DNA of 64,000 nt from positions 7,741,014 to 7,805,013 of the forward strand of contig NZ_CP025096.1 of NCBI RefSeq assembly GCF_002831565.1, read 5' to 3'. Below are positions 34,990 through 43,768 of this stretch, piece by piece. This stretch comes from Spirosoma pollinicola. Its GTDB lineage: Bacteria > Bacteroidota > Bacteroidia > Cytophagales > Spirosomataceae. The notes beneath the pieces were generated by a model. The model was not told the origin of the DNA. It saw only the letters and a program-made list of their open reading frames with translations, and ran no database searches. How positions within the stretch are numbered: position 1 is the first letter of the stretch; the number at the start of each line of letters is the position of its first letter. Made by a program: the position numbers and the translations under genes.

Positions 34990-36197
34990 GGGCCGAGGGA
35001 CTCACCGGTACGACCTTTGTCCCCATCGCCACCATCAACACCGTCCTGGCCCCCAATGCCGCCGACACGGTCTACATCGACCGGGGATCCTCCACCTCGG
35101 CCCTCAACACCACCGCCAACGCCTACCGCTACCGCCTGGAGTTCTACTACACCGATGCCACCTCGGGCCAGCTCACCCGGCTCGATGTGACCGATGCGGC
35201 CTCCTCGGTGCGGCTGGCCGTGGCCCCCGCCAACCGGCGGGTCACCCTGAGCTGGCAGGCCAACGTGCCCTGGTCCAACGATGGAAAAGTCCACGATGTG
35301 TATCGCAGCCGATCGGGTCCCAACGGCCCCTTCAACAAGATCCGTGAGGTCAGCGTGCAGGCCGCCCCCTACAGCTTCACCGATGACGGGTCCGACACCT
35401 TCACCGCCGATGGCAACACCAGCCGGGTGCTCTCGGCCGATTCCAGCTACTGCTACCGGGTGATGACCCGGGGCCAGTACACCGATGCCCAGCTAACCAA
35501 ACTGGGCATCCTGACCAACTACAGCCAGATCATCTGTGCCACCCCTACCGACACCACCCGCCCCTGCCCGCCGGTGCTGAGTCTGGATAGCCTGGACTGT
35601 GCCAGCCTGACACCCGAGAGTCTGTGCGACGTGAGCAGTTTCACCAACCAGCTCAGTTGGACGCCCACCAGCGGGCCAACCTGTGATGCCAACATTGCCT
35701 CCTACAAGCTCTATTATGGCCGCTACCGCTCCGACACGCTGGGCCTGTTGACCAGTGTGGCCGTGCCCACCACCCGCTTCGACCATACGAGTCTGACCAC
35801 CGTGGCGGGCTGTTACTACGTGACGGCCGTCAGCCAGCGGGGGCTGGAGAGTGCGCCCTCCAACACGGTCTGCAACGAGGCCTGCCCCTCGCTGGTGCTG
35901 CCTAACGTGTTCACCCCCAACGGGGATGGCAAGAACGATGTGTTTGCGCCCTTGAAGTGTCCGCGGTTTGTGGAGCGAATCGAGTTTGTGGTCTACAACC
36001 GGTGGGGGGCCAAGCTCTATGAGGGCAGCGGTCCGACGCTGGCCTGGGACGGGCGGAGTAGTGACGGGGCGGAGCTGCCCACGGGCTTGTACTACTATCA
36101 GGCCACGGTGCATTATGCCCTGCTGGACAAAAACGCTCCCCCCCAGATCATTAAAAGCTGGGTGCAAATTCTTAGAGAAGGAATGTCTTTACGCTAA
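34990..36197 (+). pseudogene. 5'-truncated copy of the CHU_C surface protein gene
   Basis: This 1.2-kb stretch is a near-identical, indel-free direct repeat of 38028-39235 (constant offset 3038), covering the last ~400 codons of the intact gene, including the fibronectin-like region and the C-terminal LPNVFTPNGDGKNDVF sorting domain. An in-frame TAG and a CTAGCTAGCTAG tract stand directly before it, and no signal peptide or proper start precedes it, so it is not expected to make a secreted protein. The last ~12 codons differ from the intact copy. A good terminator follows (36216-36274), which suggests it once ended a full-length tandem paralogue. Confidence 0.85.
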
Positions 36198-36215
36198 GAA
36201 TTAATAAAGAATCAG

Positions 36216-36274
36216 GAAAGAAAAAGGAGAATGGATTGGCGAAACGCTAATTATCTTTCTCCTTTTTTCTTTTT
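36216..36274 (+). terminator. Terminator after the truncated gene copy
   Basis: GAAAGAAAAAGGAGA pairs with TCTCCTTTTTTCTTTT, and an inner stem ATTGGCG/CGCTAAT extends it; a T-rich tail follows. It could still terminate read-through before the intact gene. The rest of the gap to 36346 shows nothing notable. Confidence 0.6.
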
Positions 36275-36346
36275 ACCCTATCTTACGACCAGATATCAAT
36301 ACATTTTTTACCCAAGGAAGCGTTTTATCAGAAACGCGATAATTCT

Positions 36347-39235
36347 ATGCGGTTCTTTTATATATCTGGGCTCTTGAGCCTTTTTTTGATTGCTGCCCTG
36401 TTACCTAACGTTAGTCAGGCGACTCACGTGCGGGCAGGCGAAATAACGACCAAGCTTATTTCCAAAACGTCACTCACGTATAAGATTACATTTACGGCCT
36501 ACTTTGATGAACAAAAAGGTAAAGCTGCGGCCGATCAGGCAGAAAACTATACGTTCTGTTTTGGTGATGGGTCAACGGCAGATGTTCGGCGAAGTAGCCG
36601 GGTGTATATCAACGGGCGCACGTCATCGGTCAATAGCTATACAGTTATTCATACCTATCCTGGTCCAGGCACCTATACAATTGGGGTGACAGTGCCGAAT
36701 CGGAACGCCGATACAAAAAATCTTCCTCCGGCCGCCAATTCAGACCAGATTCGATTCTTTGTTTCAACGACGATTTACGTTAATGCGGCTCTGCTGACCA
36801 ACTCCACCCCGGTGATGCTTAACCCGCCCCTGGACTCGGGCCGCGTGGGTCAGAAGTTCTGCCATAACCCAGCCGCCTTCGATGCCGATGGCGATAGTCT
36901 GGCTTACCGATTGAGTGTACCCAAGACAAGTTTAACGGATAATGGCTGTGTGGGCCGAGATATACCGGCCTATCAGGACCCTACTCGTTTTGGGAGCGCC
37001 AGTGAAACAGGGGGGGCATCGACCTTCTCGATCAACCCCATTACCGGCGATCTTTGCTGGGATGCCCCTGGCGAAGTGGGTCAGTTCAACTTTGCCTTCA
37101 TCATCGAGGAGTGGCGTAATGGCGTGCTTATCGGCGAGATTACCCGTGACATGCAGATTATTGTCGTCGATAATAAGAACCAGCGGCCACTCATTCAGCC
37201 CATCCCCGATTTGTGCGTGGAAGCCGGCACCCTGATCAACCAGCCCGTCACGGCCACCGACCCCGATGGCAACCGGGTCATCATCTCCGGCTTCGGGGGC
37301 GTTTTCAATGTAGGTCAGGATGGTGTGGCACTGCCAGCGGGCGAGTTGATTCAGCCCGCTTATGCACGACTGGTGAATGGGGGTATTACCCAGAATCAAC
37401 CGGCCACGGCGACCTTCACCTGGCAAACCGGCTGCAACCAGATCCGCGTCTCGCCCTACGAGGTCGTCTTCAAGGCCACCGATGTGCCCCCCAAACCCAC
37501 CCCCGCCCTGGTCTCCTTCCAGTCCTTCCGCATCCAGATCGTGGGGCCATCCGTCAAGGGACTCACCGCCCGACCCACCGCCACCGCCAACGGGCGAGCC
37601 ATCCTCCTCTCCTGGACACCCTACACCTGCGGAACGGCGGGCACCACCCTGGCCATCTACCGAAAGGAAGGTTGTGATGTGGTTCCCCCAAGACCCTGCG
37701 TGACGGGCATCCCGGCGGGCTACACCCTCATCGCCCGCGTGCCCCTCAACACCACCACCTACACCGACACCTCCGCCCTCAAACGGGGCGTTAGCTACTC
37801 CTACCGGCTCGTCGCTGTCTACCCCGACGTCAATGGGGGCGCCAACGGGGGCGTCTCCCTGGCCTCCGACCAGGCCTGCCTGGTGCTGCCCCTGCTGGCC
37901 CCGGTCATCACCCAGGTCACCGTCGACTCCACCCAAACCACCACCGGACAAATCACCGTCCGATGGACCCGGCCCCTGGGCCTCACCCCCGGCGACCTGG
38001 GCGGGCCCTACCAGTACCGGCTCCAGCGGGCCGAGGGACTCACCGGTACGACCTTTGTCCCCATCGCCACCATCAACACCGTCCTGGCCCCCAATGCCGC
38101 CGACACGGTCTACATCGACCGGGGATCCTCCACCTCGGCCCTCAACACCACCGCCAACGCCTACCGCTACCGCCTGGAGTTCTACTACACCGATGCCACC
38201 TCGGGCCAGCTCACCCGGCTCGATGTGACCGATGCGGCCTCCTCGGTGCGGCTGGCCGTGGCCCCCGCCAACCGGCGGGTCACCCTGAGCTGGCAGGCCA
38301 ATGTGCCCTGGTCCAACGATGGAAAAGTTCATGATGTCTACCGCAGCCGGAGTGGCCCCAACGGCCCCTTCAACAAGATCTGCGAGGTGAGCGTACAGGC
38401 CGCCCCCTACAGCTTCACCGACGATGGGTCCGACACCTTCACCGCCGATGGCAACACCAGCCGGGTGCTCTCGGCCGATTCCAGCTACTGCTACCGGGTG
38501 ATGACCCGGGGCCAGTACACCGATGCCCAGCTAACCAAACTGGGCATCCTGACCAACTACAGCCAGATCATCTGTGCCACCCCTACCGACACCACCCGCC
38601 CCTGCCCGCCGGTGCTGAGTCTGGACAGCCTGGACTGTGCCAGCCTGACGCCCGAGAGCCTGTGCGATGTGAGCAGCTTCACCAACCAGCTCAGCTGGAC
38701 GCCGACCACTAGCCCCAGCTGCGATGCCAACATTGCCTCCTACAAGCTCTATTATGGCCGCTACCGCTCCGACACGCTGGGCCTGTTGACCAGTGTGGCC
38801 GTGCCCACCACCCGGTTTGATCATACGAGTCTGACCACCGTGGCAGGCTGTTACTACGTGACGGCCGTCAGCCAGCGGGGGCTGGAGAGTGCGCCTTCCA
38901 ACACGGTCTGCAACGAGGCCTGCCCCTCGCTGGTGTTGCCCAACGTGTTCACCCCCAACGGAGACGGCAAGAACGATGTGTTTGCGCCCTTGAAGTGTCC
39001 TCGGTTTGTGGAGCGGATCGAGTTTGTGGTCTACAACCGGTGGGGGGCCAAGCTCTATGAGGGCAGCGGTCCGACGCTGGCCTGGGATGGTCGGAGTAGT
39101 GACGGGGCGGAGCTGCCCACGGGCTTGTACTACTATCAGGCCACGGTGCATTATGCCCTACTGGACAGAAACGCCCCCCCGCAGATCATCAAAAGCTGGG
39201 TCCAGATATTCAGAGAAAATACAGGTTCACGCTAA
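36347..39235 (+). CDS. Large T9SS type B surface protein (PKD/FnIII-like, CHU_C domain)
   Basis: 962 aa. Signal peptide to about residue 25 (LSLFLIAALLPNVSQA), then THVRAGEI, typical of large Bacteroidota adhesins. A PKD-like region (FCFGDGSTADV ... HTYPGPGTYTIGV) spans about 65-125, followed by several Ig/FnIII-like domains, and a C-terminal gliding-motility-associated CHU_C domain (LPNVFTPNGDGKNDVF to the end). The last directs type IX secretion (type B). Paired Cys residues throughout suggest disulphides, as expected outside the cell. The part after about 36780 is much richer in G+C than the first 430 bp. A tandem truncated copy of its 3' part lies 3.0 kb upstream. Role: probably adhesion or surface structure; no enzymatic domain seen. 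Confidence 0.88.
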   Translation: MRFFYISGLLSLFLIAALLPNVSQATHVRAGEITTKLISKTSLTYKITFTAYFDEQKGKAAADQAENYTFCFGDGSTADVRRSSRVYINGRTSSVNSYTVIHTYPGPGTYTIGVTVPNRNADTKNLPPAANSDQIRFFVSTTIYVNAALLTNSTPVMLNPPLDSGRVGQKFCHNPAAFDADGDSLAYRLSVPKTSLTDNGCVGRDIPAYQDPTRFGSASETGGASTFSINPITGDLCWDAPGEVGQFNFAFIIEEWRNGVLIGEITRDMQIIVVDNKNQRPLIQPIPDLCVEAGTLINQPVTATDPDGNRVIISGFGGVFNVGQDGVALPAGELIQPAYARLVNGGITQNQPATATFTWQTGCNQIRVSPYEVVFKATDVPPKPTPALVSFQSFRIQIVGPSVKGLTARPTATANGRAILLSWTPYTCGTAGTTLAIYRKEGCDVVPPRPCVTGIPAGYTLIARVPLNTTTYTDTSALKRGVSYSYRLVAVYPDVNGGANGGVSLASDQACLVLPLLAPVITQVTVDSTQTTTGQITVRWTRPLGLTPGDLGGPYQYRLQRAEGLTGTTFVPIATINTVLAPNAADTVYIDRGSSTSALNTTANAYRYRLEFYYTDATSGQLTRLDVTDAASSVRLAVAPANRRVTLSWQANVPWSNDGKVHDVYRSRSGPNGPFNKICEVSVQAAPYSFTDDGSDTFTADGNTSRVLSADSSYCYRVMTRGQYTDAQLTKLGILTNYSQIICATPTDTTRPCPPVLSLDSLDCASLTPESLCDVSSFTNQLSWTPTTSPSCDANIASYKLYYGRYRSDTLGLLTSVAVPTTRFDHTSLTTVAGCYYVTAVSQRGLESAPSNTVCNEACPSLVLPNVFTPNGDGKNDVFAPLKCPRFVERIEFVVYNRWGAKLYEGSGPTLAWDGRSSDGAELPTGLYYYQATVHYALLDRNAPPQIIKSWVQIFRENTGSR

Positions 39236-39277
39236 AAACAAGAAAGGCCGGTTTATCCGGCCTTTCTTGTTTTTAGC
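39231..39277 (+). terminator. Strong intrinsic terminator
   Basis: Perfect 21-nt arms 39231-39251 and 39257-39277 with a 5-nt loop; stem AAGAAAGGCCGG/CCGGCCTTTCTT followed by TTTTT. The stop codon of the CHU_C gene lies inside the left arm. Confidence 0.85.
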
Positions 39278-39308
39278 GTGATGTGATGGTGTGGTGCCGG
39301 ATTTCTCC

Positions 39309-39379
39309 GTGGTGTCGGGTCCTCAGACCCGACACTGATTGCTGACGCGAGTGTGTCGGGTCTGAGGACCCGACACCAC
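39309..39379. repeat. REPIN-like inverted pair with GTGG ends
   Basis: Perfect 27-nt arms (39309-39335, 39353-39379), spacer 17 nt. Each arm starts with GTGG and is itself a hairpin (TCGGGTC-CTCA-GACCCGA). Located between the convergent CHU_C and yebC genes. Confidence 0.9.
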
Positions 39380-39391
39380 AGATTCGTTTGC

Positions 39392-40105
39392 CTATTTCAT
39401 ATTATGATACACCATTTGAACGTCGTCGTCCTCTTCGATTCGCTCAATGAGCTTTTCAACATCGGCAACTTCGTCGTCGGTTAACTCTTTAAAGTCATTC
39501 GGGATACGCTCAAATTCAGCCTGTTTGATTTCGTAGGCTTTTTCTTCAAGAAATTTCTGAATGCTTCCGAAAGCGGTGAACTCACCGTAAATGACGTACT
39601 GATTCGTTTCGTCGTCAAGCTCGATGTCATCTCCCCCAACGTCGATCAATTCGAGTTCGAGTTCTTCCTGGTCGATGCCATCAGCCGGAATCCGAAATAC
39701 TGACTTCCGGTCGAACATAAAGTCGAGCATTCCCTGCGTTCCCAAGCTACCGCCGAGTTTGTTGAGGTAACTGCGAACATTGGCCACCGTGCGGTTGTGG
39801 TTATCCGTAGCGGTTTCAATGACCAGGGCAATACCGTGGGGCGCATAGGCTTCGTACACGATTTCTTTGTAATCCTCCTGATCTTTTGACGAGGCTTTTT
39901 TGATAGCCCGGTCTACGTTCTCTTTCGGCATATTGGCCGCTTTGGCGTTCTGAATGATAGCCCGCAGACGTCCGTTTACGTCAGGATCGGGACCACCGCT
40001 TTTCACAGCCATCACAATGTCTTTACCAATACGGGTGAAGGTCTTGGCCATTTGCCCCCACCGTTTCATTTTCCGGGCTTTCCGGTATTCAAATGCGCGT
40101 CCCAT
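39392..40105 (-). CDS. YebC/PmpR family protein
   Basis: 237 aa, the normal length. The N-terminus MGRAFEYRKARKMKRWGQMAK and the AKAANMPKENVDRAIKKA and GGSLGTQGMLDFMFDRKS blocks are diagnostic of the YebC/TACO1 family (here each quoted in part). Older annotation calls these transcriptional regulators; more recent work on the family points to a role in relieving ribosome stalling at proline-rich stretches. Cytoplasmic. It lies 107 bp from lysA on the same strand, separated by an inverted repeat. Confidence 0.95.
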   Translation of the reverse strand: MGRAFEYRKARKMKRWGQMAKTFTRIGKDIVMAVKSGGPDPDVNGRLRAIIQNAKAANMPKENVDRAIKKASSKDQEDYKEIVYEAYAPHGIALVIETATDNHNRTVANVRSYLNKLGGSLGTQGMLDFMFDRKSVFRIPADGIDQEELELELIDVGGDDIELDDETNQYVIYGEFTAFGSIQKFLEEKAYEIKQAEFERIPNDFKELTDDEVADVEKLIERIEEDDDVQMVYHNMK

Positions 40106-40121
40106 TGTAACAGATTGATTA

Positions 40122-40205
40122 AAACACAGAGAACACAGAGTTTTTACACAGAGGTAACGAAGTTTTTCTGTGTTCTTCGTGTACTCCTCCGTTACCTCTG
40201 TGTTT
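40122..40205. repeat. CACAGAG-type imperfect inverted repeat
   Basis: ACACAGAGGTAACG near 40146-40160 pairs with CCGTTACCTCTGTGT near 40188-40203, and AACACAGAGAACACAGA pairs with TTTTTCTGTGTTCTT. The sequence is related to the 38-nt repeat at 17622-17711. It fills the gap between lysA and yebC. Confidence 0.75.
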
Positions 40206-40212
40206 ATCTATA

Positions 40213-41478
40213 TTATTTTTTCACTAGTTCTTCTTCAAATTCAATTATCTCCTGCCCGCGCAACAAATCCTCAAAGGTTTCGCGCTGGCGGATCAGGTAG
40301 GGTTTGCCTTCATAGACCAGCACTTCGGCTGGCCGAAAGCGGGCGTTGTAGTTCGACGCCATGCTGAAGCCATACGCTCCTGCATTTTCAAAAGACAATA
40401 CATCGCCGGGTCTAACCTCGGGCAATGAACGATCTGTAGCGAAGGTGTCCGTTTCGCAAATGTAACCGACTACGGTATAGGTCTTTTCGACAGAAGATTC
40501 GTCGTCTGCCGGATTCGAGATGTTTTTAATGTCGTGATACGCATCGTACATCATTGGGCGAATCAGGTGATTCAGGCCAGAATCGACAGCCACAAACGTG
40601 CGGGTCGGGTTGTCTTTAACAATGTTGGTCTTCACCAGCAAATGCCCGCTTTCGCTCACCAGAAATTTTCCCGGCTCGAACCAGAGCTCAAGGTCACGTC
40701 CGTACTGCTGGCAAAAGTTTTGAAACGCGTCGGACACCTGCCGACCCAATTCGGCCACGTTGGTGATATGGTCGCCTTTTTTATAAGCAACTTTAAACCC
40801 GCTCCCGAAGTCGATAAACGTCAGATTTGGGTAGTCGGTGGCAAGGTCGAACAGGACGTCGGCTCCCTTTAAAAAGGCGTCGGCATTCTTGAAATCAGAG
40901 CCGGTATGAATGTGTAATCCGGCAACTTGAATCTGATATTTGTTTGCCAGTGCCAGAATATCGGCGCGTTGCAGAATCGAAATACCAAACTTGGAATCGG
41001 CGTGACCTGTCGAAATCTTTATATTACCCCCCTCACTAATGTGCGGATTGATCCGAATACTAACGGGCACCTGGCTTCCGTAGGTTTGTCCAACCCACTC
41101 TAAAAGCGGCAGGCTATCCACATTCAGTTGCAGACCCAGCGCAACAGCTTCGCGAATTTCCTCGAACGACACACCGCTCGGGGTGAACATGATCTGGCCC
41201 GGCTCAAAACCAGCCAGGATACCCATACGGGCTTCGTTGACCGATACCGAATCCATCTCAACACCCTGCTGGCGCATTAATTTCAGAATCGATATGTTGG
41301 TGAGTGCCTTGGCCGCGTATTTTATTTTTAGATTGACTCCGCTAAATGAGGACCGGAGCAAGCCGATTTTTTCGATAATTTTGTCGGCGTCATAGACGTA
41401 TAAAGGCAGGCCGAATTCGTCGGCTATATCCAATACCTTGACACCCTGAATCTGGTAAGTACGGTTATTTAGTTGCAT
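40213..41478 (-). CDS. lysA: Diaminopimelate decarboxylase
   Basis: 421 aa fold-type III PLP enzyme. Lys57 in KYAAKAL binds PLP; HIHTGSDF and the phosphate-binding GSGF region follow; the active-site Cys of the dimer partner is in CETDTFA, and the AGAYGFSMASNYNARFRP block is typical of LysA. It makes L-lysine from meso-diaminopimelate in the cytoplasm. The gene is divergent from the PhoD-like gene with about 42 bp between starts, so the promoters must overlap. Ornithine decarboxylase is the nearest alternative but the CETD and GAYGF motifs favour LysA. Confidence 0.94.
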   Translation of the reverse strand: MQLNNRTYQIQGVKVLDIADEFGLPLYVYDADKIIEKIGLLRSSFSGVNLKIKYAAKALTNISILKLMRQQGVEMDSVSVNEARMGILAGFEPGQIMFTPSGVSFEEIREAVALGLQLNVDSLPLLEWVGQTYGSQVPVSIRINPHISEGGNIKISTGHADSKFGISILQRADILALANKYQIQVAGLHIHTGSDFKNADAFLKGADVLFDLATDYPNLTFIDFGSGFKVAYKKGDHITNVAELGRQVSDAFQNFCQQYGRDLELWFEPGKFLVSESGHLLVKTNIVKDNPTRTFVAVDSGLNHLIRPMMYDAYHDIKNISNPADDESSVEKTYTVVGYICETDTFATDRSLPEVRPGDVLSFENAGAYGFSMASNYNARFRPAEVLVYEGKPYLIRQRETFEDLLRGQEIIEFEEELVKK

Positions 41479-41520
41479 GACTTCCTTGAACGAACCGCAA
41501 AATTACGCCATCTTTCCCCC

Positions 41521-42906
41521 ATGTACAAAATTCAGTTTCTCTTAGTCCTCATACTAACAGCTCCATTTGCCTTATTCGGTCAATCGATTACGAAACAAAA
41601 GGCAATTGGTTCTCGGAACGGGCACAAAACCAGTACGCAAACCAAGGCACTCCAGTCAGGGCCGATGGTTGGGTATTCGGAAATGCGCGAGGTGATGCTT
41701 TGGGCGCAAACCAAACAGCCCGCCCGCGTTCAGATTCGGTATCACGAAACGGGCAAATCAACACCCGCCCACCTTACCAATGAAGTACTGACTAACCGGC
41801 AAACGGCTTTTACAGCCCACCTGCTCGCCGACCAGGTGGACCCCGGAAAAACGTACGAATACGACGTGTTAATCGAGGGCCAGAAGGTGAGCCTGCCCTA
41901 CCCGACTCAGTTCCAAACCCAAAACCTGTGGCAATGGCGGACCGACCCTCCGACCTTTCACTTCGGCGTCGGAAGCTGCACCTACGTCAACGAACCTGAG
42001 GTAGACCGGCCTGGTACGCCTTACGGTGGGGGCTATGAGATTTTTACAGCCCTGGCTGCTCAAAAACCCGATTTTATGCTTTGGACGGGCGATAACACGT
42101 ACACCCGCGAGGTGGACTGGAACAGTCGGGCGGGTGTTCTGCGCCGTTATACCCATACCCGTTCCTTGCCCGAAATGCAGCCCCTTCTGGCGTCTACGCA
42201 CAATTACGCGATCTGGGATGACCACGATTACGGTCCCGACGATTCCGACCGCTCCTACTGGCTTAAGGAAGTGACGCTCGATGCGTTCAAACTGTTCTGG
42301 GCCAACCCGAACTTTATCTTCCCCGAAAGTTGCGCCGGTACGTTCGTTTGGAACGACTGTCAGTTTTTTATGCTCGATGACCGGACATTCCGCGCACCCG
42401 ATCATATGACCGACGGGCCCGGTAAGGCGTATTTCGCGGATAAACAAATTCAATGGCTGCTGGATGCACTGACCTTTAGTAAAGCCACGTTTAAGTTTAT
42501 CGTGACGGGCGGGCAGATCGTAAACCCAACGAAATCGTTTGAGAACTACGCCATCTACGGCACCGAACGCGACCGGCTCTTTAAAGCCATTGCCGACGCA
42601 AAAATTCCCGGTGTACTGTTCATTACGGGCGACCGGCATCACTCTATACTGCATAAGCTTGATCGCGCCGGCACGTATCCACTTTACGACCTGACCATTT
42701 CGCCCCTAACCTCCAGTCCGGCAAAACCGCTGGCCGAAGAGCTAAAACTCCCGACTTACGTTGACGGCACGGTAGTAACTGACCGTAATTTTGGCATTCT
42801 GACCGTGAGCGGTCCCTTGAAAGATCGAGTACTGACCATCAAAGTATACGACCAAAAAGGTACCGAACGCTGGACAAAAGATATGCGGGCGAATGAGTTG
42901 AAGTAG
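41521..42906 (+). CDS. PhoD-like alkaline phosphatase family protein
   Basis: 461 aa from the ATG at 41521, which begins a good signal peptide (MYKIQFLLVLILTAPFALFGQ); a start 16 codons upstream would overlap lysA and lacks a signal. The PhoD-type metallophosphatase core is seen: GSCTY after a FnIII-like N-terminal domain, WTGDNTYT, WDDHDYGPDDSD, TGGQIVNP and ITGDRHHS. Such enzymes are exported, Ca/Fe-dependent phosphomonoesterases or diesterases. Its stop codon lies within the arm of the repeat pair 42903-42966. No phosphate-regulon sequence is recognised upstream. Confidence 0.88.
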   Translation: MYKIQFLLVLILTAPFALFGQSITKQKAIGSRNGHKTSTQTKALQSGPMVGYSEMREVMLWAQTKQPARVQIRYHETGKSTPAHLTNEVLTNRQTAFTAHLLADQVDPGKTYEYDVLIEGQKVSLPYPTQFQTQNLWQWRTDPPTFHFGVGSCTYVNEPEVDRPGTPYGGGYEIFTALAAQKPDFMLWTGDNTYTREVDWNSRAGVLRRYTHTRSLPEMQPLLASTHNYAIWDDHDYGPDDSDRSYWLKEVTLDAFKLFWANPNFIFPESCAGTFVWNDCQFFMLDDRTFRAPDHMTDGPGKAYFADKQIQWLLDALTFSKATFKFIVTGGQIVNPTKSFENYAIYGTERDRLFKAIADAKIPGVLFITGDRHHSILHKLDRAGTYPLYDLTISPLTSSPAKPLAEELKLPTYVDGTVVTDRNFGILTVSGPLKDRVLTIKVYDQKGTERWTKDMRANELK

Positions 42907-42966
42907 CCTGGACGTCCACGTCCGGAAATAAAATGATAAACACCCGGACGTGGACGTCCAGGCTAC
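42903..42966. repeat. REPIN-like inverted pair with GTAG ends
   Basis: Perfect 23-nt arms (42903-42925, 42944-42966), spacer 18 nt. The outer ends are GTAG and each arm folds on itself (GGACGTCC/ACGTCC). The TAG of the left GTAG is the stop codon of the PhoD-like gene; the right arm ends 7 nt before the ATG of the next gene. Confidence 0.92.
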
Positions 42967-42973
42967 ACACAAC

Positions 42974-43705
42974 ATGACCATCAACGAATTTCCCGACTAC
43001 GCCACCTTATCGCAGTGTACAGCAGATCATCTGGCTTCGATCATTAATCATAAACCCAACGCAACGCTTTGTCTGGCCTCGGGTGATACGCCTATCGAAA
43101 CCTACCATCGGTTTGTGGAACTAGCCAAAGACGAACGTGTAGATGTAAGCCAATGCACCTTTGTTGGCCTGGACGAGTGGGTTGGCTTTGGCCCGGATGA
43201 CTTCGGCAGTTGTTCGTATTACGTATTCCGCGACTTGTTCAGGCCACTGAACTTGCGCCCCGACCAGGTTCACGTTTTCGATGCCAAAGCCACTGATCTC
43301 GCGGCCGAATGCGCTCGTATAGATGCCGTTATTCAGGATCGTGGTGGACTGGACGTACTTCTGGTGGGCATGGGCATGAACGGGCATATCGCCCTCAACG
43401 AGCCGGGAACACCATTTACATTGGGTTGCCACGTAGTTGAACTGGCCGAAAGCACCAAGACGGTGGGTCAAAAATATTTCAAGACAGAAACAACACTGAC
43501 ACAGGGAATCACGGTTGGCCTGCGCCACCTGACGGAAGCGAAAGAGGTTATTCTTATGGTCAGCGGAGACAGGAAAGCCCCTGTTCTGCGGGATGCGCTG
43601 CGGGGGCCTGTTACGGAGCAAGTTCCGGCCAGCATTATGCAAACCCACCCCAACGCCCAAATCTGGATCGATGAAGCCGCTGGAAGTTTACTAACCAATT
43701 CTTGA
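42974..43705 (+). CDS. Glucosamine-6-phosphate deaminase / 6-phosphogluconolactonase family
   Basis: 243 aa from the ATG at 42974; an in-frame start further up would lie in the inverted repeat. The NagB-type signature is present: LASGDTPIETY (phosphate loop), FVGLDEW with Asp67 as likely base, GMGMNGHIALNEPG with the catalytic His, and a C-terminal PASIMQTHPNAQIWID. This composition favours GlcN6P deaminase (isomerising GlcN6P to Fru6P plus ammonia) over lactonase, but shorter paralogues of uncertain activity are common in Bacteroidota, so nagB is not assigned. Cytoplasmic; on the same strand as the PhoD-like gene, 67 bp downstream. Confidence 0.82.
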   Translation: MTINEFPDYATLSQCTADHLASIINHKPNATLCLASGDTPIETYHRFVELAKDERVDVSQCTFVGLDEWVGFGPDDFGSCSYYVFRDLFRPLNLRPDQVHVFDAKATDLAAECARIDAVIQDRGGLDVLLVGMGMNGHIALNEPGTPFTLGCHVVELAESTKTVGQKYFKTETTLTQGITVGLRHLTEAKEVILMVSGDRKAPVLRDALRGPVTEQVPASIMQTHPNAQIWIDEAAGSLLTNS

Positions 43706-43768
43706 GATTTTGGCTGCGGGATTGTAGTTTGTGATTTCTTACCTGCTTCACGATAAACGACAAGCTCA

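Noticed and set aside
35187..36197. Functional 336-codon gene starting at a GTG
   Set aside because: It is the tail of a truncated duplicate without signal peptide, and the homology extends upstream of that GTG to an in-frame stop at the junction.
36932..38332. 466-codon open frame on the minus strand
   Set aside because: It lies wholly opposite the CHU_C gene, has low-complexity Gly/Val/Asp-rich sequence with no family resemblance, and results from the G+C-rich third positions of the plus-strand gene.
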